Under the pieces are notes generated by a model. The model ran no database searches and had not been told where the DNA came from. It worked only from the letters and a program-made list of their open reading frames with translations. A stretch of DNA of 64,000 bases from contig CAZPHH010000002.1 of the NCBI GenBank assembly GCA_964586145.1, positions 51,338-115,337 on the forward strand, given 5' to 3'. Below are positions 27,354 through 35,843 of the stretch, piece by piece (the stretch's first letter is position 1; every line of letters begins with the position of its first letter). Source of the stretch: JAFGJQ01 sp964586145 (GTDB taxonomy: Bacteria; Planctomycetota; Phycisphaerae; UBA1845). A program made the translations under genes and the position numbers.

Positions 27354-30233
27354 ATGAAACTCATCCTCTCACTCCTCGTCGTCGGTACGTTAACCGGGTG
27401 CATGGCAGACGTTCGTCCCGCCCCGCAATGGATCGCGCCGCGAGCCGCGGATGCAAGTCTCATGTCGGAGTCGGCGAAGTGGATCTGGGCAGCAGACCCG
27501 GACGGGCCGGCACCCGACACATCCAACGCACCGCCCGGGCCGGTCGTGCTGTCTCGGACGTTTCTGGCCCCCGACCAGACGCGGGAGTGCCTGGCCCGCC
27601 TCGCCCTGGCCGCCGACAACCGGGCCGTGGCGTTCCTGAACGGACGCGAAGTCCTGCGCAGTGAGAGTTGGTCGCAGCCAACCTTCGCCGACGTGCCCCT
27701 GCGTCCCGGCAAAAACGCGCTCGTCATTATGGCGGAGAATAGCAAGGGACCCGACACAAACCCCGCCGGTGTCATCGCCCTGCTTGAGGCGCAGATTGGG
27801 GGTGGCAGCAAGCTCGTGGTGGCCACCGACGAGAAGTGGATGGGACAGTCCGGACCGCTGAACCGGCACACCGTGTTCGGGGCAGACCCGCACGGCCCAA
27901 CCCAGGGCGGCGCTCCGGCGCCGGTTGTGGTACTGGGTCCGGCATCCACCGAACCATGGAAGCTGGACCCGACGGCCCTTGTCCGCGCCACGTCCTGCCC
28001 TATGCTTCGGACCGAGTTTCGCGTTGAGGGCCGGCCCACCCAGGCCACCGTGCGGGTCATCGGACTTGGACACTATGAGCTTCGGCTGAACGGCCACGTC
28101 GTCGGCGATACTCTGCTGAACCAGGCCTGGTCACAGTATGACAAGACGCTGTTCTGGCAGGAGTTCGATATCAGCCCGTGGATTCAATCGGGTGCGAACG
28201 CCTGGGGCGTTGTGCTCGGCAACTCCTTCTGGCACGTCGCGCCGCCCAACGATCCGGGACGCTTCGCCAAGACCGATGCCATGCCCGACTTCTCGAACGG
28301 ACAGCCCTACCTGCTCTGGCTGGAAGCCCGGGTTCGAATCGCTGATGGCCGGGAGACCGTGGTGACCAGCGACGCCGGCTGGAAATGGACTGATGGGCCG
28401 CTCACGTTCTCACACATCTACGCCGGCGAGGACTACGACGCCACCCGCGAGTTGCCCGGCTGGGACCGACCCGGCTTCGACGACGGTGACTGGCGCCCGA
28501 TTGTCGTCTGCGACGCCCCGCCGGCCAGGCTGGAGCCGTTCAGTTGCCCAGGGCTGAAGGCCTTTGAAACGTTCAAGCCCGTGGAAATCCGCGAGCCCGC
28601 GCCCGGCGTGTTCACATACGTGTTCCCGCAGAACTGCTCGGCCCTCCTGCGTTTCACGGTCGAGGGACCACGCGGCCACACCATCCGGTTCAAGCCGTGT
28701 GAGTACATGGATGAGTCCGGGCGGGTGCGCTTCACGTACACGTGGGGCACGGGCAAGGACATCTGGCACGACTACACGCTTCGCGGCGGTGGGACGGAGT
28801 CGCACCAGACGATCTTCTGCTACGTCGGCTGCCAATACGTGGAGGTCGCCGGCGCCGTCCCGGATGGCCGGCCCAATCCTGACGGTCTGCCCGTCATCAA
28901 GAATCTGGACCTCGTGCATGTGCGGACGGCCAATCGCATCGCAGGCGAGTTCACCTGTTCCAGCCCGCTGCAGAACGCCGCCCATCGACTCATCGATTGG
29001 TCCATTCGCTCGAACATGAGCTACGTTTCCACCGACTGCCCCCACCGAGAGAAGAACGGCTGGCAGGAGCAGAACTGGCACATGGCCCGGGCGATGGCCT
29101 ACCGCTTCGACATCCACGACTGGTACGCCAAGATCGCCCGCGACCTGCGCGACACCCAGTTGCCCGACGGCCACATCCCCACGAACTGCCCGAACTACCT
29201 TGTCGGCATCCCGCCGCACGGGTTCTGGAACGAGGCGCCGGAGTGGGGCATCGCGGGCGTGCTTGTGCCGTGGCATCTGTATGAATGGTACGACGATCGC
29301 GAAGCCCTGACGGACGCGTTCGAAAGCATGAAGCGCTACGTGGATTACCTTTCCTCCACCGCCCGCGACGGCGTCATCACCAGCAACCTGGGCGACTGGT
29401 ACGACTATGGACACGGCAAGGGGGACGGGCCGTCCCAGTGGACGCCGGCCGAGGTCAGCGCGACGGCCATCTGGGCCTTGGGCGTGTCCACGGTGGCCCG
29501 GGCTGCCGAGGTGCTGAACCGCGGCGAGGACGCCGAGAGGTACCACGCCCTGTTCGGACGCATCCGCGATACGTTCCAGCAGCGGTTCTGGGACGCCGAG
29601 GCCAAAACCGTCCGCAACAACGGATCGTGCCAGGCCGGCAATGCCGCCGCTCTCTGCATCGGCCTGATTCCGGAGGCGGATCGGCCGGCCGCCCTCCGGA
29701 AGATTGTCGACGACCTCGCCGCCCGCGGCTGGCAACAGACCACCGGCGAGGTGCTCCAGGTGTTCCTGGTCCGCGCGCTGTCCGAGGGGGGTCGCGCTGA
29801 CGCGTTGCACAGGGTGTACGCCCGCGAGGATCGGGGCAGCTATGGGTACATGGTGAACCAGGGCCTCACCACCCTCCCGGAGAGCTGGGACGCCCGGCCC
29901 GGCACCGGCAACAGCATGAATCACTTCATGCTGGGCCATCTCATGGAATGGCACTATGCGTACGTCGCGGGCATCCGACAGCAGCCCGGCCGCATCGGCT
30001 GGAAGAGGATTCTGATTGCGCCAGACCCCGGGCCGCTGGATCACGCGGAAGCGTCGTTCAACAGCCCCGCCGGCCGGATCGTCAGCCGCTGGCAGCGACA
30101 GGGCGAGGCGTTCGAACTGCTCACGGAGGTTCCCACGGGCGTCGAGGCAATCGCCCTTCTGCCCGACGGCTCGCGCCATGCCCTGCGGGCCGGGAGCACA
30201 ACGCTGACGTGTACCGTTCCGCGTCGCGAGTAA
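27354..30233 (+). CDS. family 78 alpha-L-rhamnosidase, lipoprotein
   Basis: The 959-residue protein starts at 27354, eight bases after GGAGG. Its signal ends LTGC, a canonical lipobox, so it is a membrane-anchored lipoprotein. An N-terminal beta-sandwich (about 30-180) is followed by the GH78 N-domain with RVIGLGHYELRLNGHVVGD, the Bac_rhamnosid domain with LWLEARVRIADG, and the (alpha/alpha)6 barrel from about 540. The barrel has the signature STDCPHREKNGWQEQNW (Asp561; the usual form is DCPQRDERLGWTGD), SNLGDWYDY and TTLPESWDARPGTGNSMNH. The C-domain ends in a beta-sandwich. It hydrolyses terminal alpha-L-rhamnose. The neighbouring GH43 gene supports a role in pectin breakdown. The downstream gene is convergent only 17 bases away. 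Confidence 0.92.
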   Translation: MKLILSLLVVGTLTGCMADVRPAPQWIAPRAADASLMSESAKWIWAADPDGPAPDTSNAPPGPVVLSRTFLAPDQTRECLARLALAADNRAVAFLNGREVLRSESWSQPTFADVPLRPGKNALVIMAENSKGPDTNPAGVIALLEAQIGGGSKLVVATDEKWMGQSGPLNRHTVFGADPHGPTQGGAPAPVVVLGPASTEPWKLDPTALVRATSCPMLRTEFRVEGRPTQATVRVIGLGHYELRLNGHVVGDTLLNQAWSQYDKTLFWQEFDISPWIQSGANAWGVVLGNSFWHVAPPNDPGRFAKTDAMPDFSNGQPYLLWLEARVRIADGRETVVTSDAGWKWTDGPLTFSHIYAGEDYDATRELPGWDRPGFDDGDWRPIVVCDAPPARLEPFSCPGLKAFETFKPVEIREPAPGVFTYVFPQNCSALLRFTVEGPRGHTIRFKPCEYMDESGRVRFTYTWGTGKDIWHDYTLRGGGTESHQTIFCYVGCQYVEVAGAVPDGRPNPDGLPVIKNLDLVHVRTANRIAGEFTCSSPLQNAAHRLIDWSIRSNMSYVSTDCPHREKNGWQEQNWHMARAMAYRFDIHDWYAKIARDLRDTQLPDGHIPTNCPNYLVGIPPHGFWNEAPEWGIAGVLVPWHLYEWYDDREALTDAFESMKRYVDYLSSTARDGVITSNLGDWYDYGHGKGDGPSQWTPAEVSATAIWALGVSTVARAAEVLNRGEDAERYHALFGRIRDTFQQRFWDAEAKTVRNNGSCQAGNAAALCIGLIPEADRPAALRKIVDDLAARGWQQTTGEVLQVFLVRALSEGGRADALHRVYAREDRGSYGYMVNQGLTTLPESWDARPGTGNSMNHFMLGHLMEWHYAYVAGIRQQPGRIGWKRILIAPDPGPLDHAEASFNSPAGRIVSRWQRQGEAFELLTEVPTGVEAIALLPDGSRHALRAGSTTLTCTVPRRE

Positions 30234-30250
30234 CCCATCGGGATCGGCCC

Positions 30251-31291
30251 CTACGTCCAGCGGAACCAGCGCAGCGCCAGCAGAAAGCACACCGCGCCCA
30301 GCCCGCCGAGGTACGCCAGCGGGAACCACTGCGACGTCAGCGGTGCGCCCTCCAGGATCACCGCTCGCAGGGCATTATTGAGTTGCGTGAGCGGGAGCGC
30401 CTTGATGTACGGATGCAGGAACGCCGGAAACCGCTCGTACGAGAAGAAGATCCCCGAGAACAACCACATGGGCAGCATGATCAGGTTCATGAGGCCGGAT
30501 ATGGTCTCGATCTTCTTCGCACGGCACGCGGACAGCAGCCCAATCCCGGCAAAGCAGGCCGCACCCACCAGCCCCACGACCAACGCGCTGGCCACGCTGC
30601 CCGCCACGTGAATTCCGAACAGCAGCACGCCCGCCGCCAACACCGCCGCCATCTCCGGTACGGTGAACAGCAACCGCCCACCCACCAGCGACAGCAGCAT
30701 GTCTCGCCGGCGCATCGGAGAGGCCACCATCCACTTCAGAAGCCTCCGCACGCGCATGTCGACAATCACGTACCCGATGCCCCACATGCCGCCGCCCATC
30801 AGGTTCATCCCCAGCAGTCCGGGCACCAGGAAGTCGATGTAACGCGACCCCGGCTCCGTCACCAGTCGGTCCGTCGCGGATACCGCATCCTTGCGTCCGG
30901 CCGCCCGCTGCAGGGCGTCGTCCACCTGCGCCCGCGCGGTTATGCATTCCGGGCGGCTCGGGTCGTAGCGGTACGTGTTCCCATCCACGCTCGGCTCCAC
31001 CACCAGCGACGTCTTGGCCAGGCGCAAGCGCTCCATCGCAAGGGCCGGCTCGCTGACATGCACGTCGAAAAGCCCGCCCGGCGCCTCCTTCAACGCGGCC
31101 ACGACGGCCGCGGAAGTCTCTGACTGCACCACGTCCACGGGGACCCGGTCCGGCGCCTTCGATCGGAATGCGATCCCCAGCCCCACGATCATCAGAAGCG
31201 GAAATCCGTACGTCCAGAACACGACCTCCGGCTCGCGGTAGAACTGCCGCAGCCGGCACAGGAACAACTCTTTGAGCGGATGATACGTCAT
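30251..31291 (-). CDS. ABC-2 type exporter permease
   Basis: The 346-residue integral membrane protein has one N-terminal helix (about 27-45, WTYGFPLLMIVGLGIAF), a periplasmic loop of about 110 residues and five more helices in the second half, the usual form of ABC-2 permeases (YhhJ/NodJ type). The loop has DFLVPGLLGMNLMGGGMWGIGY, the family signature segment. It starts seven bases after the ATPase gene, so the two form one exporter. The substrate is unknown; such pairs often export drugs, polysaccharide or peptides. Confidence 0.92.
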   Translation of the reverse strand: MTYHPLKELFLCRLRQFYREPEVVFWTYGFPLLMIVGLGIAFRSKAPDRVPVDVVQSETSAAVVAALKEAPGGLFDVHVSEPALAMERLRLAKTSLVVEPSVDGNTYRYDPSRPECITARAQVDDALQRAAGRKDAVSATDRLVTEPGSRYIDFLVPGLLGMNLMGGGMWGIGYVIVDMRVRRLLKWMVASPMRRRDMLLSLVGGRLLFTVPEMAAVLAAGVLLFGIHVAGSVASALVVGLVGAACFAGIGLLSACRAKKIETISGLMNLIMLPMWLFSGIFFSYERFPAFLHPYIKALPLTQLNNALRAVILEGAPLTSQWFPLAYLGGLGAVCFLLALRWFRWT

Positions 31292-31298
31292 TGGCGGA

Positions 31299-32300
31299 TC
31301 AGGCCGGCGCCGCCTCCTTTGCCTGGGGCTCGTCGGCCGGCGTGTCTTCGCTCAGGCGTCGCCCGGTCAGGCTGACGAATACGTCCTCCAGGCTGACGTG
31401 CCGGGTGGTCAGGCGGCTCAGCTCGTAGTTCCAGCGGTTCAGCCGGCCCAGCAACGCCGGCACGGCCACGTGCGGCTGCGACACGGTCAGGGCAAAGCCG
31501 TCCCGATCCGGGCGTGCCGCCAGAACGGCCGGAATCGCGTCCAGCCGGTCGATGCTCAGCGGCTCGGCGTGCCGATTCACAGCGAACTCCACCACGTGCT
31601 CGCCGCCCAGCCGGGCAATGAGGGCGGGCGGCGTTCCCAGAGCGATCACCCGCCCATGATCGACGATGGCCACGCGGTCGCACAGCCGCTCCGCTTCGTC
31701 CATGTAATGCGTGGTTATCAGCGTGGTTCGCCCGTGAGCCTGGTGTCGCCGCACGATTTCCCAGATTTCCCGGCGCGAGCCCGGGTCGAGCCCCGTGGTT
31801 GGCTCGTCCAGGAACAGCAGCTCCGGATCGCCCACCAACCCGCACGCCACCACCAGCCGCTGCCGCTGGCCACCGGACAGGTTGCCCACCCGGGCGTTCC
31901 GCTTCTCCTGCAGTGAGACGGCCGTGATCACGTCGTCCGGCTCGCGGCCCTGGCGGTAGAAGCTGCGAAACAGCCGGACGATTTCGACGGTGGTGAGCTT
32001 GTCGTTCAGGCGCGTCTCCTGGAGTGTGATCCCCATCCGCTGCCGCAGCGCCATGTCCGCGCCTGCTCCCCACCGCCGCCCCAGCACCTCCACCACGCCG
32101 GCCGAGGGCTTCATCAGCCCCTCCAAAATTTCCACCGTGGTGGTCTTGCCGGCCCCGTTGGGCCCGAGCAGCCCGAAGCACTCCCCCGCGTGGACGTCCA
32201 GGTCCACGCCGCGCAGCGCCTCAACCGCCCGCCGCTTGCCCGCGTCATATGTCTTGCACAGCCCCTGGCAGTAGATAACGGTCGGTCGCGATCCTTCCAC
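31299..32300 (-). CDS. ABC exporter ATP-binding protein
   Basis: The 333-residue ATPase has Walker A GPNGAGKTT, the Q-loop in ITLQETRLND, the signature LSGGQRQRL, Walker B LLFLDEPTTGLDP and the switch His in ITTHYMDEAE. A C-terminal extension of about 90 residues (with LTTRHVSLEDVFVSLTGRRL) is typical of CcmA/DrrA-type exporters. The start is taken as GTG at 32300, six bases after a run of G; an in-frame GTG at 32327 has no ribosome-binding site. With the permease downstream it forms a two-gene exporter operon. A perfect palindrome about 58 bases upstream (32358-32379) may regulate it. Confidence 0.93.
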   Translation of the reverse strand: MEGSRPTVIYCQGLCKTYDAGKRRAVEALRGVDLDVHAGECFGLLGPNGAGKTTTVEILEGLMKPSAGVVEVLGRRWGAGADMALRQRMGITLQETRLNDKLTTVEIVRLFRSFYRQGREPDDVITAVSLQEKRNARVGNLSGGQRQRLVVACGLVGDPELLFLDEPTTGLDPGSRREIWEIVRRHQAHGRTTLITTHYMDEAERLCDRVAIVDHGRVIALGTPPALIARLGGEHVVEFAVNRHAEPLSIDRLDAIPAVLAARPDRDGFALTVSQPHVAVPALLGRLNRWNYELSRLTTRHVSLEDVFVSLTGRRLSEDTPADEPQAKEAAPA

Positions 32301-32357
32301 GCGGAACCCCCCAACCAGCTCCGGCACTCGGAAACCGGCCCCGGATTCTACCCCTGT

Positions 32358-32379
32358 ACCACTGTTCTTGAACAGTGGT
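32358..32379. promoter_or_regulatory. perfect palindrome, candidate operator of the ABC exporter
   Basis: ACCACTGTTC at 32358-32367 and GAACAGTGGT at 32370-32379 form ten-base arms with two bases between them. This is the size and symmetry of a dimeric repressor site. It lies just upstream of the exporter ATPase gene. No regulator gene is adjacent, so the protein that binds is unknown. As RNA the two-base loop would be too tight for a good terminator, which favours a protein site. Confidence 0.5.
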
Positions 32380-32676
32380 CTCCACGTTTCCCGGACGTGT
32401 GGAACACCATGAAAGAACGGCTACCAATTCCTGATGTCGTCATTCGTGCCCGGCTCACCGTCCGGCCCGCTGCTCCACAGGTCGAACGAACTCATGTTTG
32501 CATCATCCGGGAGGTGGGAAAGGGGGACATCTCGGGCGGGAAAAGGGCCGGGTGGCCCTGGGTGGTTTCTCACTCAGGGCTCGCACAGATCTCCCGGCGC
32601 GCCGGGATGCGCGGTTCACACATATGGTTGCTCTGTCTGGGGTTTCCGACTCGGTTTGCTGCCCGTAAAAGTGCCG

Positions 32677-32702
32677 ATGCGGAAGCCGCTGGGCTTCCGC
32701 AT
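32677..32702. terminator. hairpin downstream of dnaA
   Basis: ATGCGGAAGCC at 32677-32687 pairs perfectly with GGCTTCCGCAT at 32692-32702 over a four-base loop. Read on the minus strand it is about 195 bases after the dnaA stop and is followed by TTTT some nine bases later, so it may end dnaA transcription. Confidence 0.5.
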
Positions 32703-32829
32703 CCGACACAACCGCGCCATGTCTGACCCGCGAAGGGGTCTCCCGAAGATTCGTTGCGTGCCGAAGGCCCTGGCCCGGCGCTGTCGGGAAGGTCTGCCTT
32801 CCTTCCTCCCCCGGGGTCGCCGTCCGGCG

Positions 32830-32863
32830 CCGGCCGGCCGTTTCCACGGAAGCGGCCGGCCGG
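32830..32863. terminator. G+C-rich hairpin just after dnaA
   Basis: CCGGCCGGCCG at 32830-32840 pairs with CGGCCGGCCGG at 32853-32863. The 12-base loop can pair further (TTCC with GGAA). It begins 33 bases after the dnaA stop codon on the minus strand. No T-run follows, so it is either a Rho-assisted terminator or an mRNA-stabilising structure. Confidence 0.5.
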
Positions 32864-32895
32864 CGGCGACCCAAGCATGTTCGGTTGCCGCCGCC

Positions 32896-34422
32896 TTAAC
32901 CGGTGGCTATGGCCGGCGGCGGCGCCGCGTTCGCGGTGAACGCCCTAGGCGCAGGCGGCGCTACGTCCGTGGTTTTGGCCGGCAGCGCCGCCGCGTGCCC
33001 GGTGGTCTTGGCACCGCCGAGTTGCGACTCGAGCTGCGCCACGACGGTTCGGATCGGCATTTCTTTCTCGCCCGCGGGGGTCATCCACTGGGCGGTCCCG
33101 TCCTCATTGAGCATCTTGTTGATGCGGCGGGCGGCCAGGATGACCGTGGTGTGGTTCTTGTTGCCCATGTGTCGGGCGATCTCGGGAAAACTCATGTCCG
33201 TGTGCTTGCGGGCCAGGTACATCGCCACTCCGCGAGAGAGGGCGATGGTGCGCGTCTTGCGTGAGGTGTGCAGGTCGGCCGGCGTCAGCCCGAAGAAGAT
33301 GGCGCTGATGCTCTCGATGTCAGACAGCCGGACGATCGGCACCGCGTGCTGCACCAGGTCGCGCAGGCCGCGCTCGGCCAGGGACAGCGTGAGCGGCTGA
33401 TTGGTCAGCCGGGCCATGGCCACCAGCTTCAGCAAAGCGCCTTCCAGCTCGCGGATGTTTGCCTGGAACGCTTCGGCGACGTGCTGGATGACCGGCTCGG
33501 GCACATCCATCTTCAAGGCGGCCGCGCGCTTGCGGAGGAACGCGGTCCGGGTTTCCAGGTCGGGCGCCTGGATCTGCACGACCATGCCGGAGACGAACCG
33601 GTTGACCAGCGACTCGGACAGGTGTCCGATCATCATGGGCGGCGCGTCGGAGGCCATGACCAGTTGCTTTCCGGCGGCGTCGATGGCGTTGAACGTGTGG
33701 AGGAATTCATCCTGGGTGGCCCGCTTGTTGGCGAAGAAGTGGATGTCGTCCACCACCAGCAGGTCCACGCAGCGATAGCGATGACGGAACGCGTCCAGAT
33801 CGCCCGTCTTGATCGCGTAGACGAACTGATTGGTGAAATCCTCGCCGGAGACGTAGACCCAGTTCAGGTCGGGGTAACGCTCCTTGGCGTCGTTGCAGAC
33901 GGCTTGCAGCAGGTGCGTCTTGCCCACGCCGCAGCCGCCGTGCAGGAACAGCGGGTTGTACTGCCGGGCCGGCTGCTCGGCCACCACCTTCGCCGCGTGG
34001 AAGGCCAAGCGGTTGGAGTCACCCACGACGAAGTCCTCAAACGTGCCGCGCAGCGGCGGGCCCGGCGGCGGTCCGCCCTTGCGACGGTGAATGCGGGCAA
34101 GTCGCTCCGGATTGTTGGCGGCGAAATCCACCTGGGAGTCCGGCTGCTTCTTGCGAAGCGTACGGGCCAGGGATGGATCGATCGCGAACGACACGGCCAG
34201 GCGCCGTCCGGTCACCTCCTCCGCCGCGAGTGCGATCGTTTCGCAGAAGTGGTTCTCAATCCAACTGCCGACGAACTGGTTGGGAACGTCAACCTTGAGG
34301 AACCCGTCCGTCAGCGTGAAACGAGTTGCATTCTTGAACCACACTTTGAACCGCTGGGGCCCGACTTTCTCCGCGATGCGGCTTTCGAGCAGGCATACGG
34401 TGTCTGTAACGCAGACGCTCAC
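32896..34422 (-). CDS. dnaA: chromosomal replication initiator protein DnaA
   Basis: The 508-residue protein has the DnaA domains. Domain I (1-75) has VWFKNATRF and VPNQFVGSWIENHF; a short linker follows. Domain III has TFEDFVVGDSNRLAFHAA, Walker A GGCGVGKTH (about 163-171), Walker B LLVVDDIHFF and sensor motifs through NRFVSGMVVQIQAPD. Domain IV binds DNA with SRGVAMYLARKHTDMSFPEIARHMG followed by NKNHTTVILA. The usual GGRDHTTV here reads GNKNHTTV, changing the Arg and Asp next to the box-reading His-Thr-Thr. A Pro/Ala-rich tail of about 50 residues extends beyond the normal end. The start is GTG at 34422 after GGGGAGGAG. A promoter (34544-34572) and candidate DnaA boxes lie upstream. Confidence 0.95.
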   Translation of the reverse strand: MSVCVTDTVCLLESRIAEKVGPQRFKVWFKNATRFTLTDGFLKVDVPNQFVGSWIENHFCETIALAAEEVTGRRLAVSFAIDPSLARTLRKKQPDSQVDFAANNPERLARIHRRKGGPPPGPPLRGTFEDFVVGDSNRLAFHAAKVVAEQPARQYNPLFLHGGCGVGKTHLLQAVCNDAKERYPDLNWVYVSGEDFTNQFVYAIKTGDLDAFRHRYRCVDLLVVDDIHFFANKRATQDEFLHTFNAIDAAGKQLVMASDAPPMMIGHLSESLVNRFVSGMVVQIQAPDLETRTAFLRKRAAALKMDVPEPVIQHVAEAFQANIRELEGALLKLVAMARLTNQPLTLSLAERGLRDLVQHAVPIVRLSDIESISAIFFGLTPADLHTSRKTRTIALSRGVAMYLARKHTDMSFPEIARHMGNKNHTTVILAARRINKMLNEDGTAQWMTPAGEKEMPIRTVVAQLESQLGGAKTTGHAAALPAKTTDVAPPAPRAFTANAAPPPAIATG

Positions 34423-34722
34423 TGCATACTCCTCCCCTGCAGGGTCGCGTTTTCGAACATTTCGGAAAGGTAGGTCTTCGGGTCGGAATCGCGCGAGCTA
34501 TCGTCCCTGACCGCGTCGATCTGAACGTCTCAGCACGGAGTGAAGTCTACCGTCGGCTTCGGGAAGCGTCAACAGAAACTCTTGAGCGAATTCTTATGCA
34601 CAATCGTATAGGTCCCGCGGCGCCGAAAGTTAGACGCCGACGCAAGCGGAAAGTTTTTTTTCGGACACACGGAAGCGGCTGTCATGTGAACAAATTCTGG
34701 AAAACGCGATCGGTTATTCACG
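34423..34722. other. candidate replication origin region (oriC) with DnaA-box-like sites
   Basis: The spacer upstream of dnaA has three sites close to TTATNCACA: TTATGCACA at 34594-34602 (plus, full match), TTGTTCACA on the minus strand at 34693-34685 (one mismatch) and TTATTCACG at 34714-34722 (plus, one mismatch, overlapping the stop codon of the next gene). An A/T-rich tract lies at 34650-34662. Bacterial origins often lie next to dnaA. The number of boxes is small and dnaN, recF and gyrB are not adjacent, so the call is tentative. Confidence 0.45.
34544..34572 (-). promoter_or_regulatory. promoter of dnaA
   Basis: On the minus strand TTGACG (34572-34567) and TAGACT (34549-34544) are spaced by 17 bases, a good sigma-70-type pair. 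Transcription would start near 34537, leaving a leader of about 115 bases. A DnaA-box-like TTATGCACA sits 22 bases upstream of the -35, which fits autoregulation of dnaA (inference). Confidence 0.6.
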
Positions 34723-35664
34723 GCTTTCGAGTGGCGTCGACACGATCCACGCCCGTCGTCGTCCCGTTTCGGCGAAGCCCCATTGCCGGTAGAGAACCAT
34801 GGCCGGCTCATTGCGACTGTCAACCGCCAAGGTCAAGCAGGCGTCCTGGTGGGCGATGCAGGTCTCCACTGCCCGCGCGAGGAGAGCGTGCCCCACTCCG
34901 GCCTGCCGCGCATCGGCCGCCACACCCATATAGACGACCTCCAGCGCCGGTCGACGCAATACCTGGGAGAGCAACAGCACTCCGACCGGGCGGTCGTCCG
35001 CCAAGGCCACCCACCAGAGATCGGGGTTGAAGATGCCGGCCGCACGATGGGTGGCCAACACGTCTTCGGTCTGTCGCAGGCCGGTCAGGGGCGGGCAGTC
35101 CAGGCTGTCGACGTACGTCCGCTCCAGTGCGTCGATGAAGAGGGAGTGGCGTTGGGGTGAGTACGATACAAAGGTCAGGTCGGAGCGCACCCGATTCGAA
35201 CCCGGCGGAACACGGACGGGCCGTTCGAGGTAGACCAACTCGGCCAGGAACTGAAACCCTGATGCGACGAGCACTCTCTCCGTGTCCGCGGACTCCGTGG
35301 GCACCATGGCCTGAATGATCACCAGCGACTGTGGCCACAATCGCTGCTGGAGACCACGGATCAGATCGCCCAGTTCCACCGGCCGACGCCGCGCGACGTG
35401 ATCCGGGGGAAGGTACAGCAGGGCGGTTCGACCGGGCGACACGATCGCCGCACAGGCGCACACGAGGCGCCGGCCCTTGTGGCAGGCGGCCACGGGGTTG
35501 ATCTCCAGGGTAAGTTGGGCAATGAACTCCAACAGGTTGTTCAGGCGGCGTTCGGTTTCGGCGTCGGGGACGGTGTGGCCGGCCACGACAAACCGCAGCG
35601 TTTGCAGGTAGTCCGGATCACCTGGAGCCAGCCAGCGGAGTTCTCCTGATAGCCGATCTGCCAT
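34714..35664 (-). CDS. GNAT-family N-acetyltransferase, two-domain
   Basis: The 316-residue protein ends in a GNAT domain (about 155-310). Its acetyl-CoA site is VVYMGVAADARQAGVGHALL (R-Q-A-G-V-G loop) followed by AVDSRNEPAMVLYRQWGF, the typical strand 5/helix 4 region. The N-terminal half has a second, degenerate GNAT-like fold (TALLYLPPDHVARRRP, RVLVASGFQFLAELVYLERP), as in mycothiol-synthase-like tandem enzymes. The substrate is unknown. It is on the same strand as and just upstream of dnaA, with the origin-like spacer between them. Confidence 0.82.
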   Translation of the reverse strand: MADRLSGELRWLAPGDPDYLQTLRFVVAGHTVPDAETERRLNNLLEFIAQLTLEINPVAACHKGRRLVCACAAIVSPGRTALLYLPPDHVARRRPVELGDLIRGLQQRLWPQSLVIIQAMVPTESADTERVLVASGFQFLAELVYLERPVRVPPGSNRVRSDLTFVSYSPQRHSLFIDALERTYVDSLDCPPLTGLRQTEDVLATHRAAGIFNPDLWWVALADDRPVGVLLLSQVLRRPALEVVYMGVAADARQAGVGHALLARAVETCIAHQDACLTLAVDSRNEPAMVLYRQWGFAETGRRRAWIVSTPLESRE

Positions 35665-35776
35665 GGTTGGCCAACGGTTTGTTCCGACCCCGTTCCCGGA
35701 TTCGGGGATTCCGGCCCCGGACCGGCAGGGGTTTGCCGCATTGTAGGGTGGCGAGCGGTCCGTGGACAGGTGGCCG

Positions 35777-35804
35777 TTGCATGGGCTCGGGGCCGCTCTA
35801 TAAT
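35777..35804 (+). promoter_or_regulatory. promoter of the partner-switch/Mla operon
   Basis: TTGCAT (35777-35782) and a perfect TATAAT (35799-35804) are spaced by 16 bases. Transcription would begin near 35811, about 33 bases before the GTG of the first gene. The same -35 hexamer and spacing recur before the kinase gene at 61635. No other promoter is seen before the end of the mlaD-like gene, so all six genes may be one transcript. Confidence 0.55.
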
Positions 35805-35843
35805 CTCAACCACTGTAAGCAGCGACTCTTGTGGCAGGGCCCC

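Larger units (their letters stand above)
32301..32895. other. intergenic region between dnaA and the ABC exporter
   Basis: No gene is supported in these 595 bases, though frames are open by base bias. It holds the operator-like palindrome at 32358-32379 and two strong hairpins at 32677-32702 and 32830-32863, listed separately. The rest shows nothing I can interpret. Confidence 0.55.

Noticed and set aside
28410..30329. 639-codon minus-strand frame
   Set aside because: Antisense to the GH78 barrel; composition is unnatural and no motifs are seen.
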